The notes under the pieces are model-generated. The model ran no database searches, had not been told where the DNA came from, and saw only the letters and a program-made list of their open reading frames with translations. A DNA stretch of 64,000 nt from Clostridium sp. 1001271st1 H5 (GTDB lineage Bacteria; Bacillota; Clostridia; Lachnospirales; Lachnospiraceae): contig NZ_SPHO01000001.1 of NCBI RefSeq assembly GCF_005845215.1, positions 605,146 to 669,145 on the forward strand, in the 5' to 3' direction. Below are positions 9,437 through 16,385 of this stretch, one piece after another (the stretch's first letter is position 1; each line of letters opens with the position of its first letter). The position numbers and the translations under genes are program-made.

Positions 9437-9919
9437 ATGGCAGATAAGAAACATATTTTGACATATGCCGGACTCAAACAGTACGAAGATGAACTGCAGA
9501 ATCTGAAAGTTGTCAAGAGAAAAGAAGTTGCGCAGAAAATTAAGGAAGCAAGAGAGCAGGGTGATTTGTCCGAGAATGCAGAGTATGATGCGGCCAAGGA
9601 TGAGCAGAGGGACATTGAACTGCGTATCGAGGAACTGGAGAAGCTTCTTAAGAATGCAGAGGTCGTGGTAGAGGATGAAATCGACCTGGATAAGATTAAT
9701 ATCGGGTGTAAGGTAAAGCTTCTGGATGTGGAGTATGACGAGGAGATGGAGTTCTATATCGTTGGTTCCACTGAGGCCAACAGCCTGCAGAATAAGATAA
9801 GCAACGAGTCACCGGTAGGCCGCGCCCTGATTGGCAAGGTAGTGGGTGACTGCGTAGACGTGGAAACCCAGGCAGGGGATATCCAGTATAAGGTGCTGGA
9901 AATCCAGAGGGTTTCATAA
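9437..9919 (+). CDS. greA: Transcription elongation factor GreA
   Basis: GreA rescues backtracked RNA polymerase by stimulating cleavage of the nascent RNA in the secondary channel. The 160-aa protein has the expected N-terminal coiled coil with the acidic tip ([20 protein letters not shown], residues about 36-55) and a C-terminal FKBP-like domain ([15 protein letters not shown]). ATG at 9437 follows a GGAAGG site. It has its own consensus promoter and is followed by lysS after 24 bp, an arrangement common in Clostridia. Confidence 0.96.
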   Translation: MADKKHILTYAGLKQYEDELQNLKVVKRKEVAQKIKEAREQGDLSENAEYDAAKDEQRDIELRIEELEKLLKNAEVVVEDEIDLDKINIGCKVKLLDVEYDEEMEFYIVGSTEANSLQNKISNESPVGRALIGKVVGDCVDVETQAGDIQYKVLEIQRVS

Positions 9920-9943
9920 ATCTGACACAAAGGAGCTAAGGAC

Positions 9944-11440
9944 GTGGGAGAACAGCAGAAGGTTAATCAGGCAGATACAGATTTAAATCATGTGCTGAAG
10001 GCGCGCAGGGATAAGCTGGCGGAGCTTCAGGCAGCTGGAAAGGACCCTTTCCAGATTACAAAATATGATGTGACTGCCCACAGCATGGATATCAAGGATA
10101 ACTATGAGCAGTGGGAGGGGAAGGAAGCAGCCATTGCAGGCCGTATGATGTTCAAACGCGTCATGGGCAAGGCTTCTTTCTGTAATGTACAGGATTTAAA
10201 AGGCAACATCCAGGTCTATGTGGCCAGGGACAGCGTGGGTGAGGAGCCTTACAAGGATTTCAAGAAAATGGATATCGGCGATATCGTGGGCGTAAAGGGA
10301 ACTGCTTTTACCACCAAGACAGGCGAGATATCCATTCATGCAACGGAGGTAACCCTTCTTTCCAAGAGCCTCCAGGTGCTTCCTGAGAAGTTCCATGGCC
10401 TGACGGATACGGATATGCGTTACCGCCAGCGCTACGTGGACTTAATCATGAATGCGGAGGTAAAGGATACCTTTATCAAGCGTTCCAGGATTCTGGCAGC
10501 CATCCGGAAATATCTGGGCGGCCAGGGCTTCATGGAAGTGGAGACCCCTATGCTGGTATCCAATGCAGGCGGCGCTGCCGCCAGGCCGTTCGAGACTCAC
10601 TTCAATGCCCTGGACGAGGATTTAAAGCTCCGCATATCCCTGGAGCTTTATCTGAAGAGGCTGATTGTAGGCGGGCTTGAGAGGGTATATGAGATTGGGC
10701 GTGTGTTCCGCAACGAAGGTCTGGACACCAGACATAACCCGGAATTCACCCTGATGGAGCTGTATCAGGCTTATACGGATTACAACGGGATGATGGACCT
10801 GACCGAGAAGCTGTACCGTTTTGTGGCTCAGGAGGTACTGGGCACCACCACCATTACTTATAAGGGCGTGGAGATGGATTTAGGCAAGCCCTTTGCCCGC
10901 ATCACCATGGTGGATGCGGTTAAGAAGTATGCCGGAGTTGATTTTGACCAGATTCATACCCTGGAGGAGGCAAGGGCCGCTGCCAAGGAAAAGGGTGTGG
11001 AGTTCGAAGGACGCCATAAGAAGGGCGATATCCTGAACCTGTTCTTTGAGGAGTTTGCAGAGGAGCACCTGGTTCAGCCCACCTTTGTTCTGGACCATCC
11101 GGTGGAGATTTCCCCGCTGACCAAGAAAAAGCCGGGCAACCCGGATTATGTGGAGCGCTTTGAGTTCTTTATGAACGGCTGGGAGATGGCAAACGCTTAC
11201 TCTGAAATCAATGACCCCATTGACCAGAGAGAACGGTTCAAAGCCCAGGAAGAGCTTCTGGCCCAGGGGGACGAGGAAGCCAACCATACGGACGAGGACT
11301 TCTTAAATGCCCTGGAGGTAGGTATGCCTCCTACGGGAGGAATCGGATTCGGTATTGACCGTATGGTCATGCTGCTGACGGATTCACCGGCAATCAGGGA
11401 CGTTCTGCTGTTCCCAACAATGAAGTCTATTGATAAGTAA
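9944..11440 (+). CDS. lysS: Lysyl-tRNA synthetase, class II
   Basis: LysS charges tRNA-Lys. The 498-aa protein has an N-terminal OB-fold anticodon-binding domain and the class II motifs: motif 2 region [19 protein letters not shown] and motif 3 [14 protein letters not shown] near the C terminus. The start is GTG at 9944 after AAAGGAG. It is the last chromosomal gene before the composition shift, and its 3' end is intact, so the mobile element did not disrupt it. Confidence 0.96.
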   Translation: MGEQQKVNQADTDLNHVLKARRDKLAELQAAGKDPFQITKYDVTAHSMDIKDNYEQWEGKEAAIAGRMMFKRVMGKASFCNVQDLKGNIQVYVARDSVGEEPYKDFKKMDIGDIVGVKGTAFTTKTGEISIHATEVTLLSKSLQVLPEKFHGLTDTDMRYRQRYVDLIMNAEVKDTFIKRSRILAAIRKYLGGQGFMEVETPMLVSNAGGAAARPFETHFNALDEDLKLRISLELYLKRLIVGGLERVYEIGRVFRNEGLDTRHNPEFTLMELYQAYTDYNGMMDLTEKLYRFVAQEVLGTTTITYKGVEMDLGKPFARITMVDAVKKYAGVDFDQIHTLEEARAAAKEKGVEFEGRHKKGDILNLFFEEFAEEHLVQPTFVLDHPVEISPLTKKKPGNPDYVERFEFFMNGWEMANAYSEINDPIDQRERFKAQEELLAQGDEEANHTDEDFLNALEVGMPPTGGIGFGIDRMVMLLTDSPAIRDVLLFPTMKSIDK

Positions 11441-11602
11441 GAATGCAGGAAAATCAAGGGTTTCAGCACTTGGATGTACTAAAATATATAGTTGGTCAAG
11501 GGGTTTTGACTAAGATTTGACCAATTTTTGGCATAGTCAAAAAAAGATTAGTACAGGTTAGTACAGATTGCTTAGTCTGAAAAATTAAAGATTGTATTAC
11601 TT
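11441..11602. other. Chromosome-ICE junction region with repeats (candidate attL)
   Basis: No gene fits in this stretch. It holds an inverted repeat TTGGTCAA (11493-11500) / TTGACCAA (11517-11524) and a tandem direct repeat around TTAGTACAG just downstream. Such repeats next to excisionase-like genes are the usual form of Int/Xis arm sites. The base composition also drops here. The core crossover site cannot be defined without the right end or an empty site. Confidence 0.5.
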
Positions 11603-11645
11603 AGAGGACATTTTCTAAAGAAATTTAGAAGATGTCCTCTTTTTG
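11603..11645 (+). terminator. Strong hairpin terminator at the ICE left end
   Basis: A 17-bp stem (11603-11619 with 11624-11640, AGAGGACA.../...TGTCCTCT, one G-U pair) with a GAAA loop is followed by TTTTT. It could insulate the ICE from lysS read-through. Confidence 0.85.
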
Positions 11646-11683
11646 CGTTATAGGAACAATTGAAATACCGAAAGGAGAATAGC

Positions 11684-11911
11684 ATGGAACACACAAAGGC
11701 ATATCAGGAATTTAAGAAGAATGGTAATACAAAGTTTGTAAGATATAGCGAAGGAGCAGAAATGTATCATATGGGCGTATCAAAGTTTATGCAAATGGCT
11801 AAGGATGCCAAAGCAATCTATAAGTTAGGTCAGTTAGTACTTGTGAATTTAATAATATTTGATGAGTACCTTGAGACATTCCATATAGTTGATGATGAAT
11901 TTTATAAGTAG
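11684..11911 (+). CDS. DUF6462-type excisionase-like protein, single domain
   Basis: The 75-aa protein has the pattern RYSEGAEMYHMGVSKFMQMAKDAKAIYKLG followed by a hydrophobic wing and a FDEYLETF helix, split here only for description. This is the winged-HTH layout of DUF6462 proteins and of Tn916 Xis-like factors that bend DNA at element ends. ATG 11684 follows AAAGGAG. Two related genes follow directly, giving three in a row. An excision or regulatory role is inferred from family and from position at the element's left end. Confidence 0.75.
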   Translation: MEHTKAYQEFKKNGNTKFVRYSEGAEMYHMGVSKFMQMAKDAKAIYKLGQLVLVNLIIFDEYLETFHIVDDEFYK

Positions 11912-12394
11912 GTGAAAAGGATGGTAACACAATTACAGCCAGATGTTAGGGCTTATCTTCATGGTGGGGAGGTAATAAAAAGATACATAAAGGTCGAAGA
12001 GGTGGCTTATGAATATGGATTTAGTGTTGAGGAAACTGAATATATAGCTAAGGCTGCAAGTTCTTTATACAAGCTTACCCGTATTCATTTGGTAAAAAAG
12101 GAAAGGTTTGATGAGTTTATGAAACACATATATAAAGTGCCGGGAACAAATAAGCAGATAATTAAAAAGTTTGCGAGAATTGGAGAAGCTTCAATTATAT
12201 ACAGTATTGGCAGACATAGATTTATCGAGTTGGCTAGAGCAGCAGGTGCAACATATAAAATAAATGAGGGAACAGGGGGGACTGTGTTAATCAATTTGGA
12301 AATATTTGATAATTATATGGAGCAATTCAGACAACCTGCAAGACCTTTGAAAGAGCCGTTATATGGGCAGGAAGAAGGTGAATTGAATGAGTAA
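11912..12394 (+). CDS. DUF6462-type protein with two tandem domains
   Basis: This 160-aa product contains two copies of the same small winged-HTH domain. The first covers about residues 20-70 (VEEVAYEYGFSVEETEYIAKA ... VKKERFDEFMKH) and the second about residues 80-145 (GEASIIYSIGRHRFIELARAAG ... NLEIFDNYMEQF). It therefore looks like a fusion of two excisionase-like units. The start is GTG 11912, abutting the previous stop, or ATG 11921; neither has a clear ribosome-binding site, so translational coupling is likely. It overlaps the next gene by 8 bp. Confidence 0.7.
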   Translation: MKRMVTQLQPDVRAYLHGGEVIKRYIKVEEVAYEYGFSVEETEYIAKAASSLYKLTRIHLVKKERFDEFMKHIYKVPGTNKQIIKKFARIGEASIIYSIGRHRFIELARAAGATYKINEGTGGTVLINLEIFDNYMEQFRQPARPLKEPLYGQEEGELNE

Positions 12395-12686
12395 CTCATA
12401 TAAGTTCTATTCAGATACAAAAGACATTATGAAAAAATATGTAAATGCTACTGAGGGTGCCATTATTTATGGCATAAGTAAATCAAGGATTATGGTTTTG
12501 GCTTCTGAAGCAGGGGCAGTGTATAAGGTTGGAAATTCAGCGTTGATTAACACTGATATCTTTGAGATGTATTTGGAAAAATTTAAGGAACCAACAAGAC
12601 CATTGCCCAAACATATTTGGAATAAATTGTCAAGCGAAGATAAAAAAGACCACAATAGTACCTGTTTTGATAAAAAAGACCCGTGA
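12387..12686 (+). CDS. DUF6462-type excisionase-like protein, third gene
   Basis: This 99-aa protein carries one more copy of the domain (NATEGAIIYGISKSRIMVLA ... INTDIFEMYLEKFKEP) followed by a short charged tail. ATG 12387 lies inside the end of the previous gene after GAAGGTG, so the two are translationally coupled. Together the three genes supply four such domains. An integrase, the usual neighbour, does not follow; a structured non-coding stretch does. Confidence 0.7.
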   Translation: MSNSYKFYSDTKDIMKKYVNATEGAIIYGISKSRIMVLASEAGAVYKVGNSALINTDIFEMYLEKFKEPTRPLPKHIWNKLSSEDKKDHNSTCFDKKDP

Positions 12687-12814
12687 TTGTCACTTTCGGC
12701 ATTATAGAAACTAATGTAATATATGGACATTCCAAGAAAAACTTGGGATGAACAATTTAATAATCAGTTACAGATTTGCAAAGTAGTTTGCACTGCAGAG
12801 TATCTGTAGGTAGT

Positions 12815-13220
12815 AAATTTACGGGGCATGTACCTGGAAGATGAAAGTCACAGCTATCATATTAGTAGCCTGATGGATCGAAAGATGAAGGGTGAGAAGT
12901 TGGATGGAAATCTGGTAAAAGGGCGCAAGAGATCCGGTGGATCTCTGCTCTGCGCGGACCGAAGCGAAGCGTAGACCGGCATGTTGCGTAAGGATAATCA
13001 ACCACAGAGGGCGAGAAGTTTGTCCTTATCCTCAAAAGGCTAAAAGAGGAGATAGTGCTTCTGATAATTCAGAAGGGCGTCGTGAAACACATTTTGTGGC
13101 TCGTCTGTAACTCCCGGAGGTGAGAACACCTCTTTGTACACGGGGCGATATAGGAGTCTAGAAGACTGGCGTGTACCTACATGCTTAGCGTTAAGCATAG
13201 CCATGTAGACTATATCACTT
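12815..13220 (+). ncRNA. Large structured non-coding RNA candidate with pseudoknot
   Basis: About 400 nt hold no convincing ORF but many near-perfect helices: AGAGATCC/GGATCTCT inside GCGCA/TGCGC (12923-12955), AGGATAA/TTATCCT (12991-12997, 13026-13032), CTTCTGA/TCAGAAG with a TAAT loop (13058-13075), GAGGTG/CACCTC with an AGAA loop (13117-13132), AGTCT/AGACT (13155-13167), CTACATG/CATGTAG (13177-13183, 13202-13208). GTACAC/GTGTAC (13136-13141, 13171-13176) interleaves with GATATAG/CTATATC (13147-13153, 13210-13216), which makes a pseudoknot. The local G+C is higher than in flanking genes, as expected for a selected RNA fold. I could not match it to a named class; no group I P7 or group II domain V is visible. 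Strand is assumed from neighbours. A leader for the downstream small gene is the main alternative. Confidence 0.6.
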
Positions 13221-13274
13221 CCAAATTCAAATTCTGTCTATATGGCAACTAATTTGAAGGAGGATAAAGTGGTG

Positions 13275-13421
13275 ATGGGATTTAGCATAGCATTAATAAT
13301 TATTGTTCTTATCGTATTGTATTCGTTAGCTAGGACGGCAGGAGAGTCGGACAGGACAATGGAACAGATAAGAGAGCAATCACTCCTTGGAAGGGAGGAG
13401 AGCTCTGGTGGGAACAGTTGA
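13275..13421 (+). CDS. Small single-span membrane protein (48 aa)
   Basis: The 48-aa product has one hydrophobic segment (GFSIALIIIVLIVLYSLA) and a polar, charged C-terminal tail. A strong AAGGAGG at 13257-13263 precedes GTG 13269, GTG 13272 and ATG 13275, all in frame; any of these could be used. It lies just after the structured RNA candidate and overlaps the next gene by 14 bp. I do not recognise the family; a membrane-anchored helper of the ICE is all that can be said. Confidence 0.6.
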   Translation: MGFSIALIIIVLIVLYSLARTAGESDRTMEQIREQSLLGREESSGGNS

Positions 13422-13662
13422 AAAAAGAGATAAGCATAAGAAACGCAGGTTTGTATCTCCAGAAGAAAAGCTTGAAAGAGAATTAAAAGATTGTATGCAT
13501 TGTAGATTCTTCTGGGGACATAACAACAGATGTGCCAATGGAACATGTTGTAAACCATCTAAGAAAAAAGAACAGAAACTTCCGACGGAATGTGTCGGAT
13601 GTCCATATTATCAAGGGAATGGTTATTGTTTTCCTTGTATGCGAAAGCTGATAGGAAAGTAG
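13408..13662 (+). CDS. Small cysteine-rich putative zinc-binding protein
   Basis: The 84-aa basic protein has two Cys clusters, CMHCRFFWGHNNRCANGTCC and CVGCPYYQGNGYCFPC, in the pattern of paired zinc knuckles. GTG 13408 lies eight bases after GGAGG; a TTG reading from 13387 is possible. It overlaps the membrane peptide gene upstream and is followed directly by the ParM-like gene. Function unknown; nucleic-acid binding is a reasonable guess for a small zinc protein in an ICE. Confidence 0.65.
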   Translation: MGTVEKRDKHKKRRFVSPEEKLERELKDCMHCRFFWGHNNRCANGTCCKPSKKKEQKLPTECVGCPYYQGNGYCFPCMRKLIGK

Positions 13663-13671
13663 GTGGTTAAG

Positions 13672-14634
13672 ATGTTCAAGTGGCTGTTTAAGAAGAAAGG
13701 ATGTGCAAAACATATGAATAACAAGTTAGAAGTAATCGGCATTGATCATGGTTGGTCAATGATGAAAACAATCTCTCAGGTATTTGTTACAGGAGTTAAG
13801 GAGATTACAACAACTCCGGCACTTTTCGGCGATGTACTTGAGTATGAAGGAAAGTTCTATAAGGTTGGAACTGTGAGGCAGGAAGTAAAGGATACAAAGG
13901 TCGAAGATGACAGCTTTTATCTTCTCACTCTTGCAGCAGTTGCTAAGGAACTTAAAAGAAGAGGTCTTGCAGAGGCAAAGGTATTCCTTGCAGTAGGACT
14001 TCCACTTACAAGGTTTGGAGCAGAGAAGAATGATTTTATTAAGTACCTGACAAAGAATAAGCGTGTAAGCTTCAAATATGAGAATGAGCCGTATTATATT
14101 GAAATTGATGATGTGGCAGTATTCCCTCAGTGTTATGCAGCAGTAGTGGACAAGATTCCTACAATGGCAAAGAAAACGCTGATAGTAGATATCGGTAGCT
14201 GGACAATCGACATTATGCCGGTAATCAACAAGTCACCGGATGAATCAAAGTGTGTGACGATACCAAAAGGTCTTATTACCTGTATGCGTTCTATCAATGA
14301 ACAGTGTGTAAGACAACTTAACGGAGAGGTAGACGAGTCAGAGATACAGAACATCATGCGATATGGCAGGTCAGATATTGATGATGAATACTTTGCCATT
14401 ATTAAGGCAGAGATAGAGGATTTTGTTGATAAGGTATATAACTCAATCCGTGAGTTTGGGTATAACTTAAAGACTACACCGATTGTATTTGTCGGAGGCG
14501 GGGCAGTTGTGATGAAGAATTTTGGTAGTCATGATGCTAAGAACATTTCCTATAACCTTGATGTAAAGGCAAATGCAAGAGGATATGAGCAGCTTGCCAC
14601 AATGGGACTTAAAAGCACTAAGCGATTATCATAA
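13672..14634 (+). CDS. ParM/StbA-family actin-like protein
   Basis: This 320-aa protein has the actin-ATPase layout: phosphate-1 loop VIGIDHGWSMMK near residues 22-33, phosphate-2 region LIVDIGSWTIDI near 168, and adenosine motif VFVGGGAVVM near 276. It belongs with plasmid ParM/Alp7-type filaments that push replicons apart. The start used is ATG 13672 after AGGTGG; GTG 13663 and ATG 13714 are alternatives, the last giving the more typical N terminus. A small ParR-like gene follows after 8 bp. This suggests that the excised circle of the ICE is actively partitioned. Confidence 0.85.
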   Translation: MFKWLFKKKGCAKHMNNKLEVIGIDHGWSMMKTISQVFVTGVKEITTTPALFGDVLEYEGKFYKVGTVRQEVKDTKVEDDSFYLLTLAAVAKELKRRGLAEAKVFLAVGLPLTRFGAEKNDFIKYLTKNKRVSFKYENEPYYIEIDDVAVFPQCYAAVVDKIPTMAKKTLIVDIGSWTIDIMPVINKSPDESKCVTIPKGLITCMRSINEQCVRQLNGEVDESEIQNIMRYGRSDIDDEYFAIIKAEIEDFVDKVYNSIREFGYNLKTTPIVFVGGGAVVMKNFGSHDAKNISYNLDVKANARGYEQLATMGLKSTKRLS

Positions 14635-14645
14635 GGAGGCAGATG

Positions 14646-15092
14646 ATGGGAAGAAGACTTGAATATGAAGTAAAAACTTCTGTCCGCCTCAACATGAGCA
14701 ATCCTCAGCATGTGAAAATCAATGATGTGATTCAGAACCTTGATCCGAAGATTTTCAAATCTAAGAACCAGTTCATTATAGATGCGATTCAGTTTTACAT
14801 TGATAATTATGGAAAAGAAACTTTTGTTATCAAGAAGAAGGAAAAAGAGAGGGCTGAATATATCCGGTCAGAAGATATTGATGACATTAAGGAAGAAGTC
14901 ATTGAAGCAGCAACCAATGAGGCTAGGAAAGAGGTCATAAGGCTGTTAGGCGGAGTGATATCCGGGATGAATGTTGGTCAGCCGGTAATAATGCAGGCAG
15001 CCAATAGTGAAGCACAAGAACCTACAGAAGATGTTATGGACGATGCAGATGTTGCAGGACTTGCAATGGGATGGATGTCGAAAGGAGACTGA
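14646..15092 (+). CDS. ParR-like adaptor paired with the ParM homologue
   Basis: The 148-aa protein starts with a basic segment and a likely ribbon-helix-helix domain (VKTSVRLNMSNPQHVKIND then FKSKNQFIIDAIQFYI), followed by a charged helix and an acidic tail. Small RHH proteins encoded directly after ParM bind the centromere and cap the filament. ATG 14646 follows AAGGAGG with six bases between; ATG 14643 is also in frame. Assignment rests on position and the RHH-like N terminus, not on strong sequence recognition. Confidence 0.65.
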   Translation: MGRRLEYEVKTSVRLNMSNPQHVKINDVIQNLDPKIFKSKNQFIIDAIQFYIDNYGKETFVIKKKEKERAEYIRSEDIDDIKEEVIEAATNEARKEVIRLLGGVISGMNVGQPVIMQAANSEAQEPTEDVMDDADVAGLAMGWMSKGD

Positions 15093-15097
15093 TTATT

Positions 15098-15271
15098 ATG
15101 AGAAGAGTTATGGGAGCCGTAGGAACAGTAATTTTAGAGATACTCAAGTGGATATTAAGGATAATTCTTGGAGCGTTGAAGCTGGTCTTAGGACTTGCCA
15201 GGATAATTCTTCTTCTATTCGCTATGGTGGCAAGGATATTTCTTTCATTCGTAAGAATGGGCACATTCTGA
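15098..15271 (+). CDS. Small hydrophobic membrane protein (57 aa)
   Basis: The 57-aa product is almost entirely hydrophobic with regularly spaced Arg/Lys (VILEILKWILRIILGALKLV, then ARIILLLFAMVARIFLSF), so it is a membrane or amphipathic peptide. AAAGGAG at 15081-15087 is ten bases before the ATG. It sits between the ParR-like gene and another tiny reading frame. I do not recognise it. Confidence 0.55.
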   Translation: MRRVMGAVGTVILEILKWILRIILGALKLVLGLARIILLLFAMVARIFLSFVRMGTF

Positions 15272-15285
15272 GAGGAGGTGAGCGT

Positions 15286-15369
15286 ATGCAGGTAAAGGGT
15301 TTATTCTTAAATTACAAGAAAAACAGAAGACTTATGCAGTATTTCTTTAAAATAAGAGAGCTGGTATAA
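15286..15369 (+). CDS. Putative 27-aa basic peptide
   Basis: A strong GAGGAGGTG (15272-15279) precedes an ATG that opens 27 codons for a basic peptide (MQVKGLFLNYKKNRRLMQYF at its start). The spacing and ribosome-binding site are as good as those of its neighbours, but at this length conservation would be needed to prove it. Confidence 0.4.
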   Translation: MQVKGLFLNYKKNRRLMQYFFKIRELV

Positions 15370-15384
15370 TGAAAGGAGTTTAAG

Positions 15385-15432
15385 ATGCACAGAATACGGG
15401 ACAGTCCTATGTGTCCCGTGCATTACAGATAA
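15385..15432 (+). CDS. Possible 15-codon leader peptide
   Basis: AAAGGAG at 15372-15378 is followed by an ATG at 15385 opening MHRIRDSPMCPVHYR and a stop. The reading frame covers a perfect hairpin (15396-15419) and lies 74 bp before the lipoprotein gene. The layout is that of a translated leader that controls downstream structures. Confidence 0.35.
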   Translation: MHRIRDSPMCPVHYR

Positions 15433-15498
15433 ATAGTTCACCGCAAGGGTGGATGGCACGGAACACAAAGCCCGTCCCTCTTGCGGAGAAGGGATGGG
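15396..15498 (+). promoter_or_regulatory. Structured attenuator-like leader of the lipoprotein gene
   Basis: A perfect hairpin ACGGGACA/TGTCCCGT (15396-15403, 15412-15419) is followed by CCCGTCCCT/AGGGATGGG (15471-15479, 15490-15498), whose 3' arm ends 8 bases before the lipoprotein ATG and would cover its ribosome-binding region. CCGCAA at 15441 can pair instead with TTGCGG at 15481, inside the loop of that stem. The fold could therefore switch. Part of it (CGGAACACAAAGCCCG) recurs at 38317 before virB4. Confidence 0.5.
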
Positions 15499-15506
15499 TG
15501 ATTACT

Positions 15507-16295
15507 ATGAAGAAGATAAGTATTATCTTATTATCCGCAGTACTGGTCTTTTCAATGGCTGCCTGTAATGGTGGTAAGGAAAAGGCTGATAATCAGACAG
15601 AGAAACAAACGGAAAGCGTAAAGCCAACTGAAGAAGTAGCAATGGCAATGGAAGCTGTCACAGAGGTCACAACCGAAGCTGGAAGTGAAGAGACAGAGAA
15701 AGATATTGCCGAGGTTAAAGATTCAGAAGAGAAGACTGATAAGGAAGATAACCGGTCCACTGATAATGAAACTGCTTCAAGGCAGGAAGAAAAGCCAAAG
15801 CAGAATGACGAGCCGGAACAGAAAGCTTCTGTAAATGATAATGAGGAAGCTGGCGGAAATCAGAGTAATGCAGGTAATGGTGGTCAGACTACAGACAGTC
15901 CGAAAGACAATGTGAGCAATTCACAGCCTGCATCCGTGGCGTACAGTCCACAGAATGTTGTGTCACTTGCAACAGCAAAGTGTCAGGCAGGAGGGATGAT
16001 TACCACACAGCAGAATTTACAGAATCATTTGAATGACGGCAGTATCACGCAGGAAGAGTACAATGAGTATTATCCTTACGATGGTATGGAAGGCTCTTAT
16101 TATAGTGTGTTTGTAGAGACAGACCTCAACAAAGCAAGTACCATTGATGGACAGCGGTTATCATCTGAGGATGCAATCGCAGAATATATTGCAAGTATGT
16201 TACTTTTGGAAACAGATCCGGTATTCTACATCAGTTATGATGGAGTTTACACGACAGGCGGCACAGACTATTACGAGTTTCGATGTCACAGATAA
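15507..16295 (+). CDS. Acidic surface lipoprotein
   Basis: The 262-aa protein begins with a signal peptide ending in a lipobox (VFSMAAC, Cys about residue 19), so it should be lipid-anchored on the outer face of the membrane. A long Glu/Thr/Asn-rich unstructured segment (residues about 22-150) leads to a C-terminal domain of about 110 residues with SLATAKCQAGGMI and YEFRCHR ends. ATG 15507 was chosen because the longer frame from 15411 would translate the leader hairpins and bury the signal peptide. It precedes the adhesin gene and a terminator. Some ICE lipoproteins mediate entry exclusion; here that is speculation. Confidence 0.75.
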   Translation: MKKISIILLSAVLVFSMAACNGGKEKADNQTEKQTESVKPTEEVAMAMEAVTEVTTEAGSEETEKDIAEVKDSEEKTDKEDNRSTDNETASRQEEKPKQNDEPEQKASVNDNEEAGGNQSNAGNGGQTTDSPKDNVSNSQPASVAYSPQNVVSLATAKCQAGGMITTQQNLQNHLNDGSITQEEYNEYYPYDGMEGSYYSVFVETDLNKASTIDGQRLSSEDAIAEYIASMLLLETDPVFYISYDGVYTTGGTDYYEFRCHR

Positions 16296-16319
16296 ATAAA
16301 AACGAATAGAAGCAGAAGG

Positions 16320-16357
16320 AAGAAAGATGTAAGCCATAAACTTATGTCTTTCTTTTT
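16320..16357 (+). terminator. Rho-independent terminator after the lipoprotein gene
   Basis: A 14-bp stem (16320-16333 with 16341-16354) closes loop CCATAAA and ends in a T run. Its apex (ATGTAAGCCA...CTTATGT) is nearly the same as that of the terminator after the adhesin gene at 21778. Confidence 0.85.
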
Positions 16358-16385
16358 TATGCGTAAATTAAGGAGGAAAGAGCAC

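Noticed and set aside
12815..13220. Group I or group II intron remnant
   Set aside because: I found no P7/P3 group I core elements and no 34-nt domain V, and flanking sequence does not form a split gene.
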